Below, in pieces: positions 34,725 to 45,700 of a DNA stretch of 64,000 nt. Position 1 is the first letter of the stretch. Each line of letters opens with the position of its first letter. A model generated the notes under the pieces. The model did no database searches. It was not told the origin of the DNA and saw nothing but the letters and a program-made list of their open reading frames with translations. The translations under genes and the position numbers were made by a program. The DNA lies in the NCBI RefSeq assembly GCF_035207705.1, contig NZ_CP128187.1, positions 3,410,001 through 3,474,000 on the forward strand. Reading direction: 5' to 3'. The stretch comes from Maribacter sp. BPC-D8 (GTDB taxonomy: Bacteria; Bacteroidota; Bacteroidia; Flavobacteriales; Flavobacteriaceae).

Positions 34725-36125
34725 CTATTTCTGTGGCAACTCTCTTGTTAACCAACCGCTTCTACTTGCTGTTACAATTGCATAAGGCGTAATCCAGAAA
34801 AGACCGAACGTGAAAAGCACGCTGTATGAATATGCCCAAATAGACTCAGATAACGAGTATCTTTTAGCATAGAACAATACAGGGAAAGTTGATAAAACCA
34901 ATATACTTACAAAAGTAGAACTTAAGAATAATAATGGGTGTGTAACTACGAATACCAGCATAAACAATACAAATGGGTAGCATAATACGATTCTTGAGAA
35001 TTGGCTAAAGAATAATAATCTTGTACCTGTTTTTGGACCTTTTCTAAAGTTAGTAAATACGTATTTAGACATTTGAATATTCTCACGTACATTACTTCTT
35101 CCCCATCTAATGAACATTTTGTAAAGTCCTTTATACTTTTCAGGAACATTAGTATAAGCAAATGCATTTCTTTGGAACAAAACGTGGAAACCTTGCTTTA
35201 AGATCATATTCGTCATAGCTCTATCTTCACCAATATCTGAAGCTTGACCCATAAACGTTTGATTGATCCACTCATCTAAACAAGCAAAAACCGCAGTGGC
35301 TCTATAAGCTGCTAAAGCACCTGGGGTACATAAAACAGAATTCAATGTGCTTTCAGAAGAACGTACAAACTCAAAACTAAGTGCAAAACTTACGTCTAGC
35401 ATTTTAGGTAGAATCTTGTCATTATTTAATACACGAATATTACCTGCTACAGCACCACAGTTTTCATCAACGATGAACGGACTAACTAAATTTCTTAATG
35501 TGTCTTTATCTACGATAGAATCACTATCAACGGTTACGAATATCTCACCTGTACCTTCGTTAAAACCTCTGTACAATGCGTGACGTTTACCCATGTTCTT
35601 AGGTTGCTGACAAATAGAAACTCTATCACCTAATTCTTTTTTGGCTTCTAACATCCAGTTCCAAGTATCATCTTTACTACCATCATCGATAGCCAATAAT
35701 TGAATTTTTTCTTCTGGGTAATCACTTTCAGCTAAACTCTTTAACGTAGCCCAAACTTGTTTACCTTCATTATATGCAGGTACAATAACCGTAACTGTTG
35801 GTAATTCTTTATCAGAAACAGATGGTATTGCCTTATATCTTAAAAATCTTATAAAGGTGTAAATGAAGAAACTCAATTTAAATACAAAAAAAGCAGCTGC
35901 TACGATCATGAAAATAAATCCGATCATGGTGCTTCTTCTCTCTAAGTGTAATTGAGTAAAGTCGTTTTGTAATATGTATGCTAAGTAAGCTGAACCAAAC
36001 ATTAGCACGAATGTGCTACCCATTACAAAAATACCCCATGCATTGGCATTTTCAATTAGATGTTTAATTCGTGAAAAGAAAGGCTTCTTTTCAGTTTTTT
36101 CGGTATTGTTTTTTAATGTTTTCAT
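34725..36125 (-). CDS. Processive family 2 glycosyltransferase (HasA/PgaC-like)
   Basis: A 466-residue inner-membrane glycosyltransferase that probably synthesises an extracellular polysaccharide. It has two N-terminal hydrophobic segments (about 33-56 and 62-92), a GT2 catalytic domain (VTVIVPAYNEGKQVW, LLAIDDGSKDDTW, FVTVDSDSIVD), an EDRAM segment as catalytic base, and the RWGRS motif equivalent to the Q/RxxRW of processive enzymes. Three or four C-terminal helices follow, as in hyaluronan and poly-GlcNAc synthases. No export or modification partners are adjacent, so the polymer remains unknown. Confidence 0.88.
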   Translation of the reverse strand: MKTLKNNTEKTEKKPFFSRIKHLIENANAWGIFVMGSTFVLMFGSAYLAYILQNDFTQLHLERRSTMIGFIFMIVAAAFFVFKLSFFIYTFIRFLRYKAIPSVSDKELPTVTVIVPAYNEGKQVWATLKSLAESDYPEEKIQLLAIDDGSKDDTWNWMLEAKKELGDRVSICQQPKNMGKRHALYRGFNEGTGEIFVTVDSDSIVDKDTLRNLVSPFIVDENCGAVAGNIRVLNNDKILPKMLDVSFALSFEFVRSSESTLNSVLCTPGALAAYRATAVFACLDEWINQTFMGQASDIGEDRAMTNMILKQGFHVLFQRNAFAYTNVPEKYKGLYKMFIRWGRSNVRENIQMSKYVFTNFRKGPKTGTRLLFFSQFSRIVLCYPFVLFMLVFVVTHPLLFLSSTFVSILVLSTFPVLFYAKRYSLSESIWAYSYSVLFTFGLFWITPYAIVTASRSGWLTRELPQK

Positions 36126-36404
36126 TTCGTTTTTGGTAGTATTCTTGGTTTTCAGAAATAATGCTCTTATTTATTTCTTCTCCCTATCTACGCTTAGAAG
36201 TATCTTTTGGATTTTATTTTAACAAAACTTTTTAAAGAAAATTTTTACCTACAACTATTGCACGCTTTTAAAAATTCATCTACTAATTTAAAAGCTTAAA
36301 TTTTTGACTTATTTACAATATTTATCTCGTTTTCATACAGTTAGATCGATCAATTAAGAAATAGCCATATTTAACCTATATTTAAATAACTAAAATAAAT
36401 TTTC

Positions 36405-36839
36405 ATGAAATACGCTTTTCTATTGCTACTGTTCACCCTCACCTCTAGTTACGCACAAACTGATGAAGAGGCAATTATTTCACTTTTAGAGAAAGAATCT
36501 TCAACATGGCGTTCAGGTGATATAGAAGTACATGCTTCTTGCTGGTCAATTCAACCTTATAGTAGAATTTTTGTTTCTATGGCAGATGGAAATAGTATGG
36601 ATGTACCACCAGAAATGATGATCACCCCTCCAGAACATATGGTTGGTAAAGGCGGTACATCTAAAAATTCTAATTATAAGATGAACATAAGTGACAATCA
36701 CGCTTGGGTAAGCCATGATGAGGAATCTACCAATACTGACGGAGTCACCAATTATACTTACGAAATGCGCATTCTAGAAAAAATTAATGGCAGCTGGAAA
36801 CTCGTAGGGCAATCGATACACCCAAGAAAAATGGAATAA
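36405..36839 (+). CDS. Secreted SnoaL-like/NTF2-fold protein
   Basis: A 144-residue exported protein with a signal peptide (KYAFLLLLFTLTSSYAQ) and a cone-like NTF2 or DUF4440-type fold: EEAIISLLEKESSTWRSGD, HASCWSIQPYSRIFVSM, NHAWVSHDEEST and a last strand NGSWKLVGQSIHP. Such proteins are either small enzymes or ligand-binding modules; no catalytic residues can be named. The gene is monocistronic, convergent with the radical SAM gene after 63 bp. Confidence 0.78.
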   Translation: MKYAFLLLLFTLTSSYAQTDEEAIISLLEKESSTWRSGDIEVHASCWSIQPYSRIFVSMADGNSMDVPPEMMITPPEHMVGKGGTSKNSNYKMNISDNHAWVSHDEESTNTDGVTNYTYEMRILEKINGSWKLVGQSIHPRKME

Positions 36840-36902
36840 TAATTTACAACCTCATCCTAAGAGTACGAGGTAAGCCTCAGGGAATTAAACCATAAACAGA
36901 TA

Positions 36903-37976
36903 TTAAAATAACTTTAACTGCCCATCTTTATAAGATTCGTGCAAAGTAGTATTTAGCTTTGGGAATGTTTTGCCTTCAAAATATTTACGCTTTGCCAAAC
37001 GCACCATATCATGAATTTGCGTGGCTATGATACCCTCACCCCTACTTCTTAAACCGAACCTGCTATCGTTTAATCTACCGCCATGACATTCTTGAATTTG
37101 ATGTAATACCTTCTCTGCTTTGTCGGGCAGTGTTTTGCGGATCCAATCTGTAAATATTTCACCTATTGCCCCGTTTAATCTAACTACGGTAAATGCCATA
37201 GATAAAGCACCATGCTCTGACACCGCTTTTGCCAAACTCAAAATCTCGTGACTATTGATACCTGGTATAATTGGCGCCAGCATTGCATTTACAGGGATTC
37301 CATTTTCAGACAAAACACGTATAGCTTCCAATCTTTTCTTAATGGTCGTAGTTCTAGGCTCTAATATTCTTCTTGTTTCTTCGGATAAAGAAGTAACGGA
37401 AATGTTTACTCCTACTAATCCATATTCATTCAGTTCTTTTAGAATATCTAAATCACGCAAAATCAAAGCGTTTTTAGTAATGATACCTACCGGATGCCTA
37501 TATTTCAAAAAAATCTCTAAACACTTACGGGTTATTTCAAATTCTTGCTCTACAGGCTGATAGCAATCTGTATTACCAGAAAGCACTATGGTACTCGGCT
37601 TCCAGCTTTTACTTCTTAATTTAGCTTCTAATAGTTTAGGCGCATCGTGTTTTACCAAAATCTTTCGTTCAAAATCCAATCCGGCACTATAACCCCAAAA
37701 TTCATGTGCATTTCCGGCATAGCAATATATACAACCATGTTCACAACCTTGGTACATGTTCATGGAGTAACTCATACCTACATCAGGACTAGTGACTTTA
37801 TTGACTATCGTTTTTGGAAAAATAGGAAGGTATTGGGTCTTATTTCTATCAGCAACTTCGCCTTCTACACGGCAGAATTCGAGAAAATCGTCTCTTGTTT
37901 CGTAACTATATGCAGAAAATTTATTGCTGGTATTTTTTTGGGCACCTCTTCCTTTCACCGAAGAATTAGTATTCAT
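36903..37976 (-). CDS. PA0069 family radical SAM protein
   Basis: A 357-residue radical SAM enzyme. The [4Fe-4S] ligands are C78, C82 and C85 in MYQGCEHGCIYCYAGN, and the flanking AHEFWGYSAGLDFERKI and SGNTDCYQPVEQEFEITR blocks define the PA0069/Rv2578c (SplB-related) family. Substrate and reaction are unknown; the family is broadly conserved. The N-terminus (about 20 residues of polar, lysine-rich sequence) is longer than the catalytic core needs. Neighbouring genes give no functional clue. Confidence 0.93.
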   Translation of the reverse strand: MNTNSSVKGRGAQKNTSNKFSAYSYETRDDFLEFCRVEGEVADRNKTQYLPIFPKTIVNKVTSPDVGMSYSMNMYQGCEHGCIYCYAGNAHEFWGYSAGLDFERKILVKHDAPKLLEAKLRSKSWKPSTIVLSGNTDCYQPVEQEFEITRKCLEIFLKYRHPVGIITKNALILRDLDILKELNEYGLVGVNISVTSLSEETRRILEPRTTTIKKRLEAIRVLSENGIPVNAMLAPIIPGINSHEILSLAKAVSEHGALSMAFTVVRLNGAIGEIFTDWIRKTLPDKAEKVLHQIQECHGGRLNDSRFGLRSRGEGIIATQIHDMVRLAKRKYFEGKTFPKLNTTLHESYKDGQLKLF

Positions 37977-38064
37977 TAAATAGGATTTATTCCAAAATTA
38001 TGGAAATAATCCTAATAATATACTATTTTAAAACTTGTAGTTGATTATTGTTTAAATTAGTCTA

Positions 38065-38721
38065 ATGAAAAACCTAAGCGTTCTAATCGTTATTTTTCTG
38101 AATTTTTATGGCTTTAGCCAATTAGGCTCACCAAGTCTTTATGGTGAATATGATGTATTTATTGATGAAGAATTTAACAAGAATACGTATCATAAAATAA
38201 CTTTCGGCACTGAATTGACTTCATTCAAATTTATTGCTCCTGAAGTTGATGTGTCTTACTATTACGGTATAAATTCACGAGAAAAACATTTCGCAGAACA
38301 AACGGGACCTTCCACATATGATGCTTATTTAAACGAGCATTTTGAAGGATTTATATGGGGTTTCTCACCCAAGCTCTTTTATGAAGAAGAAGGTACTCGG
38401 GTTGTTTTAATACCGAAATATCATTTCGGAAAAATACGTGCCAAAGGTAATTTCTTAGATTCTGATGATGTAGCTATAAAAAAAGCTATAAAATCGAAAA
38501 TGTATTATTGGTCTTTTGCTTTAGGTATCGAAGAATCTAAATGGTCTAACAATGCTACATATGGGTTTTATCTTATATATAACGGTTTAAATGCCGGCAA
38601 GGCACTAGACCAACTCGATTATAGTCCGCAGCAATTCTCAAATAAAAATTATAATACTAGAACCATAGGGCTTGGCATTAGAATCTCTTATAATTTTAAA
38701 ACACGAGATCAGATTATTTAA
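38065..38721 (+). CDS. Hypothetical outer-membrane-like protein
   Basis: A 218-residue exported protein of unknown family. A signal peptide (KNLSVLIVIFLNFYGFSQ) is followed by many amphipathic strands with aromatics (YHKITFGTELTSFKF, VDVSYYYGINSRE) and a terminal strand GLGIRISYNFK, consistent with a small beta-barrel of the outer membrane. The stop region overlaps the convergent gene at 38714 by 8 bp. Confidence 0.65.
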   Translation: MKNLSVLIVIFLNFYGFSQLGSPSLYGEYDVFIDEEFNKNTYHKITFGTELTSFKFIAPEVDVSYYYGINSREKHFAEQTGPSTYDAYLNEHFEGFIWGFSPKLFYEEEGTRVVLIPKYHFGKIRAKGNFLDSDDVAIKKAIKSKMYYWSFALGIEESKWSNNATYGFYLIYNGLNAGKALDQLDYSPQQFSNKNYNTRTIGLGIRISYNFKTRDQII

Positions 38722-40267
38722 CACCCACTTGAACCAATTGCTTTTTTGTACCTCTTTTAGCGTAGAACCTTAATTCATCGTTCTGGTGATCAATGTATGG
38801 TACAGATACCATTAACGGTAAACGAGCCTCAGTATCATCAATAACCTTGCTGTATTTCATATGTCCGTTTTCATCCAAGCGAATTAAGAATACATTTCTG
38901 TTTCTACTTAAACCTTGTTTAAACATAATACGATCATCGCTCAGTTGTTGCGGGTTTTCTGAAGACGTACTTATAAAAAAGTATGTAGTATTGTTTTTGG
39001 TATATGAGCTATAAGATGCATAAGCACCGTCACCTTGTGTAACCTCTGTTTTATTTATATTTCTAGCCCAAACCAAATCTCCGGTTGCGCTTAATTTTGC
39101 ACTGATAATATCATTATGGTGGTATCTAGTAACCATAACGCGCCCACCACTAGAGTTAGATTGTACACTATTACTTGTAAAATATTCTTCGGCATTAAAT
39201 AGAATGTTCCCCTCTTTGGTGATATCCATTCCTTTAAACACTAAATCTTTTATCGCCTTATCATCTTCACGCCCAAACTTATCCATCATAAACTGTTCAG
39301 AAAAGGGATTAAATTTTTCAGTCTTCATCTCTAAAGATTTCGGGTCTAAGTTGAAATAAGAAATTCCGTTATAACGATTATCTTTTCTATCCGCATAAAA
39401 ACCGATACAAAGCAATTCATCACCTCTAAAAATAGGCTTTAAAGATTCAGGAAATTTACCCGGAGTATAAAAAGACTGAACGCTTCTGCCGCTGTTAGAA
39501 ATTCGAACCATTTCATATTGAAACTTACGCTCTGTAGCATTAAAACGTTTCTTTTTAAAGTATGCCTTACCTACCAAATACACATTCTGTAAATCTTTTG
39601 AAAAGGCGATATTTTCAAATGCATAGTTCTTTTCTTCTACCTCATCAGAAAAATCATGTTCCATTAACTTATTTAAGTTGGCATTGAATACATGAATTTT
39701 ATGCTGATCAACTTTTCTTTTCTTGTAATGCGTAGTTATGGCAAAAGCCGATTTATCATCGTTGAATAAAATTGAGGTAGTAAAGCCAGATGAGAAGTTT
39801 CGATTATAAAAATTACGGTCTAAAGGCTGCTCTACCGGATCAGATGCAATAGACAGAATTGTTTCTTTTGTAAACTGAAATTGTGAAAACGGACTTCTAT
39901 GCACCTCATACTGGTAACTCTTATTTTTATAGCTATACTCTAAAAACAATAAATACACTTGACCGTTACGCACGTAAGCATCTATAAAGTTGGCATCTTT
40001 CAACTTATAATTATATTCAGATACTAGTTCTAAATCTTTATTATAATGTTCAATAAAATACCCTTTTGGTCTTAATATAATACCTGTATAATAAGCACGT
40101 ACCACAACAGTACCCTCGCTACCATCATCTGCGATAGCAAGCATATTAGAGTATCTATATTTATCGTGAAATTTTTCGCCAATAGTATATGAGACAAGTT
40201 CTTCTTGCGCAAAAGAACTAACTACATTAATCAGGAATAAGAATAAGAATGCGCTACGTTTAAACAT
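38714..40267 (-). CDS. Hypothetical secreted protein, propeller-like
   Basis: A 517-residue exported protein without recognised family. It has a signal peptide (FKRSAFLFLFLINVVSSFAQ). The remainder contains repeated strand-rich blocks (FIDAYVRNGQVYLLFLEYSYK, FAITTHYKKRKVDQHKIHVF, GNILFNAEEYFT, GDLVWARNINK, VFLIRLDENGHMKYSK) in the style of beta-propeller blades. I use ATG 40267; a TTG two codons earlier is possible. It lies 17 bp downstream of the enoyl-CoA hydratase gene on the same strand, and may be co-transcribed. Confidence 0.68.
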   Translation of the reverse strand: MFKRSAFLFLFLINVVSSFAQEELVSYTIGEKFHDKYRYSNMLAIADDGSEGTVVVRAYYTGIILRPKGYFIEHYNKDLELVSEYNYKLKDANFIDAYVRNGQVYLLFLEYSYKNKSYQYEVHRSPFSQFQFTKETILSIASDPVEQPLDRNFYNRNFSSGFTTSILFNDDKSAFAITTHYKKRKVDQHKIHVFNANLNKLMEHDFSDEVEEKNYAFENIAFSKDLQNVYLVGKAYFKKKRFNATERKFQYEMVRISNSGRSVQSFYTPGKFPESLKPIFRGDELLCIGFYADRKDNRYNGISYFNLDPKSLEMKTEKFNPFSEQFMMDKFGREDDKAIKDLVFKGMDITKEGNILFNAEEYFTSNSVQSNSSGGRVMVTRYHHNDIISAKLSATGDLVWARNINKTEVTQGDGAYASYSSYTKNNTTYFFISTSSENPQQLSDDRIMFKQGLSRNRNVFLIRLDENGHMKYSKVIDDTEARLPLMVSVPYIDHQNDELRFYAKRGTKKQLVQVGVK

Positions 40268-40284
40268 AACCAATTTGGTTTATG

Positions 40285-41067
40285 TCATGAACCCGGAAAA
40301 TTTGCCTTTCTTTTTTCTAAAAATGCAGTAGTACCTTCGGCAAAATCATCTGTACCGAAGCAAGCACCAAAGGCTTCAATTTCCTGCTCATAACCATTTA
40401 CAGTATTCTTAAAACCAGCATTTACTGCTTTTATTGCATGAGCAATGGCTACAGATGAGTTATTGGTTATTCTAGATATAATTTTATGGCATAAAGGCAA
40501 TAATTCTTCTTGGGTAGTTACATGGTTTACCAAGCCGTAAGCATGTGCTTGTTCTGCAGTAATCATACCCGCGGTCATAATCATTTCCATAGCTCTACCT
40601 TTACCTACTAACTGCGGTAAACGTTGTGTACCACCATAACCAGGTATAACACCTAAAGAAACTTCTGGCAGTCCCATTTTGGCATTATCACTTGCTACTC
40701 TAAAATGACATGCCATTGCCAATTCCAATCCGCCACCAAGAGCGAAACCATTTACTGCTGCAATAACAGGCGTATCTAATTTCTCTACAAAATCAAATAG
40801 TTGTTTTTGACCTTTCGCGGCTAATTTCTTTCCTTCTTTTTCACTGAAATCAGAAAACTCAGAAATATCTGCACCTGCTACAAATGCCTTTTCGCCACTA
40901 CCGGTTAAGATGATAGCTTTAACGCTTTTATCTTTTTGTAAATCTTTAAAAGCTTCATGTAATTCACCAATGGTTTCTTTATTTAAAGCATTTAATTTAT
41001 TCGGACGATTAATCGTCACAATTGCCGTTGTATCTTCTTTACCTATAAGAATTGTATTGTATGACAT
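40285..41067 (-). CDS. Enoyl-CoA hydratase/isomerase family protein
   Basis: A 260-residue cytoplasmic crotonase-fold enzyme. The oxyanion-hole segment AGADISEF and both catalytic glutamates of true hydratases are present: one in GFALGGGLELAMAC and one in GLPEVSLGVIPGYGGTQRL. It therefore probably hydrates trans-2-enoyl-CoA in fatty-acid or crotonyl-CoA metabolism. The leader contains CAACAAATCAACAA (41068-41085) in the 18 bp after the NtrY-like kinase stop. Confidence 0.92.
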   Translation of the reverse strand: MSYNTILIGKEDTTAIVTINRPNKLNALNKETIGELHEAFKDLQKDKSVKAIILTGSGEKAFVAGADISEFSDFSEKEGKKLAAKGQKQLFDFVEKLDTPVIAAVNGFALGGGLELAMACHFRVASDNAKMGLPEVSLGVIPGYGGTQRLPQLVGKGRAMEMIMTAGMITAEQAHAYGLVNHVTTQEELLPLCHKIISRITNNSSVAIAHAIKAVNAGFKNTVNGYEQEIEAFGACFGTDDFAEGTTAFLEKRKANFPGS

Positions 41068-41085
41068 AGTTGTTGATTTGTTGAT

Positions 41086-42540
41086 TTATGTATTCTCTTT
41101 CGGAAACTTTACACAGAAAACCGTACCCTTACCTAAATGAGACGTAAAGTTGATAGATCCCTTATAAGTTTCCACAATATTTTTTACCATTCCTAAACCT
41201 AATCCCATACCACTAGTTTTAGTAGTAAATTTCGGTTCAAATATTTTTTCTTCATTATCCTTTTCAATGCCGTAACCATTATCTGCCACTGATATTTTAA
41301 CCATATCACCTTCTGATGCTACACTGACCAAAACTCTAGGCGATTCAACATCTGGTACTGCTTGTATGGCATTTTTAACCAAATTGGTTACGACACGTAT
41401 TAACTGTGTACGGTCTAATTTCGCAATAATTTCCTCTTCATCGGCTATGAAATGTATATAATCTTCATTGAAAATATCTATCGCCAATTTTACAATTTTG
41501 ACCACATTTAAAGTTTCGTTCTGTTGCGCAGGCATTTCAGCAAAATTCGAGAAAGCAGAGGCTATACTACTCATGGTATCTATTTGCTGAATTAAGGTAT
41601 TTGAATATTCCTTTAATTTTTCATGAATCTGAGGGTCACTCGGATCAAATTTGCGCTCAAAACTCTGTACGGTTAATCGCATAGGTGTTAACGGGTTTTT
41701 GATTTCATGCGCCACCTGTTTTGCCATTTCGCGCCATGCTTGTTCACGCTCGCTACGTGCTAATTTTACAGCACTTTGACCAAGTTCATCAATCATAGCA
41801 TTATAGGCGGCAATTAGCTTTTCTATTTCTTCCCCAGGGTTATCTATATAAATCTTTTTATTCTGTTTGTTCAAGTTTGTTTTCCCCATCATCGTAGAAA
41901 TCGTTTCTAAGGATCGGGTAATATACTTCGATATAAAAAATGCAAAAGCAATTGCCATGAGCAACATCAATAAATACACACCAGATAAGCGAAATAAAAA
42001 CTCTTTTAATTCATAATCGTTGAATGAATTATCTTCGAAATATGGTAGATTAAGAATACCAATTGGTTTAAATTTTTGATCCGCGATATAAGAGAAAGAT
42101 GCTTTGTATTTATCTCCTGCCAAAGCGTTTTCGCGTACGTAATGCTTATTGGGGCTAATCTCTAATTTATTCAATATTTCAGAATCCAAACACATAGAAA
42201 TAGAATCATTGGCAAACTTTGGGCGTGAACTTTTTATTAGCTCCCCATCTAAGCTATAGATATTGAAATTCATGTTTTGCACCACTGCAATCTCATAAAT
42301 TTCATTTTTAAATATAAGGTCTAGATTTTCGGTAGTAACCGGATAGGTCGTTTTCTGAATGGCAAGATCAATACTTTGGCGTATTTGCTCCTCTTTACGC
42401 TCCATTCTATTCTCATGGTAATCTTTAGACTGCTCACGATATTGATACACCGTAACACCAGCAATCAAAACCGATGCTATTAGCACCAAAAATATCATGG
42501 AAAGGAAAATGCGTGACCGTAAAGATACTCTCGTTAGCAA
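41086..42540 (-). CDS. NtrY-like membrane sensor histidine kinase
   Basis: A 484-residue sensor kinase. Two transmembrane helices (about residues 11-30 and 182-203) bracket a periplasmic domain. A HAMP segment follows, then HisKA with H278 in QVAHEIKNPLTPMRL, the exact pattern of NtrY-type kinases, and a HATPase with NLVKNAIQAV, DNGYGI and GMGLGLGMVKNI. The start is TTG at 42540: an in-frame stop lies just upstream, and the next ATG would remove the basic N-terminus. No response regulator gene is adjacent, so the partner is elsewhere. Confidence 0.9.
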   Translation of the reverse strand: MLTRVSLRSRIFLSMIFLVLIASVLIAGVTVYQYREQSKDYHENRMERKEEQIRQSIDLAIQKTTYPVTTENLDLIFKNEIYEIAVVQNMNFNIYSLDGELIKSSRPKFANDSISMCLDSEILNKLEISPNKHYVRENALAGDKYKASFSYIADQKFKPIGILNLPYFEDNSFNDYELKEFLFRLSGVYLLMLLMAIAFAFFISKYITRSLETISTMMGKTNLNKQNKKIYIDNPGEEIEKLIAAYNAMIDELGQSAVKLARSEREQAWREMAKQVAHEIKNPLTPMRLTVQSFERKFDPSDPQIHEKLKEYSNTLIQQIDTMSSIASAFSNFAEMPAQQNETLNVVKIVKLAIDIFNEDYIHFIADEEEIIAKLDRTQLIRVVTNLVKNAIQAVPDVESPRVLVSVASEGDMVKISVADNGYGIEKDNEEKIFEPKFTTKTSGMGLGLGMVKNIVETYKGSINFTSHLGKGTVFCVKFPKENT

Positions 42541-42663
42541 GGTTCAATTATTTCGTTTAAAGTTAACAAATATCGAACCAAAAGATTCAATTTTACAAAT
42601 CACGTCCAAACTAAAGGTTAAAAACTATTTTACACTTCAAAAAATTATCTCAAAAAATTAATA

Positions 42664-42691
42664 TTTGAAAGTAATTTCTTACTTTTATTTG
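42664..42691 (+). promoter_or_regulatory. Putative promoter of the Reg_prop kinase gene
   Basis: TTTG (42664-42667) is followed after 16 bp by TTTATTTG (42684-42691), a seven-of-eight match to TAnnTTTG. Transcription would start near 42697, 39 bp before the ATG. Confidence 0.4.
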
Positions 42692-42735
42692 CGTTAGTAA
42701 CATGTTATTATTTATGACATAACTAAAATAAAGGC

Positions 42736-45700
42736 ATGCTTTCTAAATTCTTCCTAAACATATTCACCGTACTCATTGCCCTTAGTACACCTATTTTAGT
42801 ACAATCTCAATACGCTGAATCGCTTACTTTTCAGCATATTCAAGACGGTATGTCTCAAAGTAGTGCAACCGTACTTTTAGAAGATAGTTTTGGTTTTATT
42901 TGGATTGGCACCAGAAATGGACTGAACAGATATGATGGAAAAGATTTTGAAATCTACACCAAAAGCTTAGATGGCAAAACTGGGCTCAACCATGAATACG
43001 TTGTAGCTTTATATGAAGATGGACAAAATATTATCATCGGTACAAATGAAGGAATAAGTCTTTATGATCGTAGTTTAAATATTATAACGCCTTATCCTTT
43101 AATAAATGAAGGTGAAGCTATCAAAAACGAAGTATTTGAGACTATCGTTAAGAAAGATGGCTTACTCTGGTTAGGATCAGAATCTAGTGGTCTTTATAGT
43201 TACGAGATAAAAACCGGAAAAGTAAAACATTTTTCTCCACCTAATGAATACATTAAAGTTGAAAACCCTCGACTTAATAAAGTTGTTAAAATTGATGTTT
43301 TAGATGCTAACCGTATTCTTGTTGTTTTCACTTACAATACCCTCCTACTAAATTATGATATGGAGATTATTAGTGAAGTATTACAAACAGAGGCATTCAT
43401 CACTGGCATAAATTCATCAGAAAATAGTTTATTATTAGGTTCTGGAACTGGCTCACTATTTAAGTTGGACATAGCAGAAAATTCAATTAGTATCTCAAAA
43501 GAAAAAGAGGTCAGCCCAGGTTTTGGTATACGCTCGTTAGAAAAAACACTAGATAATGAATTGTGGATAGGCACCGAAAATAATGGTTTACATATTTACA
43601 ATGAAAATCTAGATTTTATAAGACATATTGAGTACAGTGTAACAAGACCCAATTCCATTTCTGGTAATTCTATATGGGCATTATTATGTACACGAGATGG
43701 CACAATGTGGATAGCGCCTTATAAAAGCGGGCTAAATATTTATGATAAAGAATATTTTAAATTTAAACATATAAATTCTGACCCATTCAACCCTAAATCG
43801 CTTAGTAATAAATTAGTGAATTGCTTTATTGAAGACGATAAAGGCAACCTTTGGATTGGCACAGATGGCGGAGGAATTGATTACTGGGACCGTTCTTCAG
43901 ATATATTTGAAAACTATTCACTAAATAACAAAACATTTGCCAGTAATGTAGTTCTTTCCTTATTACAGACCAAAGATGACGAGTTGTGGGCAGGAACTTG
44001 GACAAATGGTATAGCCGTTCTCAATACAAAAACTAAAAAAACGAGCGTACTGACGTCTGAGAATTCATTTTTAAAATCAAATATAATAATTGACCTTTTA
44101 AAGGATAAAAAAGAAAGAATTTGGATAGTAAACTACTTTTCAGGAGTTCAAGTGTATGATCCCAAATCAAAAACTCATCAAAATATAATACTCAATTCAG
44201 AAGTTGATGATAGTATAATTAACTCCATATACCAAATTTTTGAAGATAACCAGGGCAATATATGGGTAGGAACATTGAACACTGGTCTATTTAAATTGAC
44301 AGAAAATAATGGTGAATGGACATCGGTTCATTATCATACCAAAAATTCTTTAAGTAATAATTTTATCAATGTTATCATTCAAGATAATGAGGATACCATT
44401 TGGGTCGGAACCCAAGGCGGACTTAACAAATATAACCCAGCTACCGATTCATTTTCAGTAATCGCCAAGAGTGATGGTTTAAAAAATGACGCCATTAAAA
44501 GTATTATAGATGACCAAAATAGCCATTTATGGTTGAGCACCGAAGAAGGTATTATTAGGTATAATACCAATACCGGAGAAACAATTAATTATGATGTAGG
44601 CGATGGTCTTCAGTCAAAAGAATTTATTGCAAGTTCATCTATAACAACTAAAAAAGGCGAATATATATTTGGCGGTATTAACGGCTTCAATATTTTTACT
44701 GCAAGCGATGTTGAAAAACGAAAAGACACACTTACCCTATTTGTCTCCGGTTTAAAACTTTTTAATCAACCAGTTTTACCGAATGATGATTTTGGGATAT
44801 TAGAAAAAGATATTAGTCAAGTAGACTCCCTAACCTTTAACTACGACCAATCTGTAATTAATATAGACTTTAAAGCCCTTACTTTTCGACATCCAGAAAG
44901 TGTTAATTATGCATTTTACCTTGAAGGTTTTGAAAAAGATTGGAATTATGTCGGTAATAATCCTACAGCGACATACACAAACTTAAATCCTGGAGAATAT
45001 AAATTAAGGATAAAATCTACCAATTCTGATGGTGTTTGGGTCGATAACGAAATAGACCTTTATATTACCGTGACACCACCCTACTGGCAAACTTGGTGGT
45101 TTAAGGCATTAATGATTGTGCTTGTCTTGTTATTATTCTATATCGCGCAACATATTAAATTATTAAATATTCGAAAAAATCAACGAAGATTAGAGTTAAA
45201 CGTCGCTGAACGAACTAAAGAATTACAATATCAAAAAAACAAACTTGTTGAAGCTGCAGACAACTTAGCATCTAAAAATGAAGAAATTCAACGATTTACG
45301 TATGCCGTTTCTCATGATTTAAAAAGTCCGTTAGGGAATATCAAAGGTCTTGCAAGTCTGATCCCTTTAGAAGTTTCTTTAGAAGACCACCCAGGTCTAG
45401 CCGAATACTTGAGTCTTATCGATGTTTCTTGCAACAATATGAATGAATTAATTTCTGATATTACAGAAATTGCCAGACTAGGTAAAATCGACAACAAAAA
45501 TGAGTTACTAAAAACCAACGAACTATTAGACCTATCAAGAAATTTAATTAAGGGCAAATTGAAACAGCTCAATATAGAACTTATAATTACTGAGAATATG
45601 CCCGATATTTTTGGCGATCGCAATAGAATAATTCAAGTTTTTGGTAATTTCTTAGATAATGCTATTAAGTATATGGGCGACCAAGAAAACCCAAAAATAA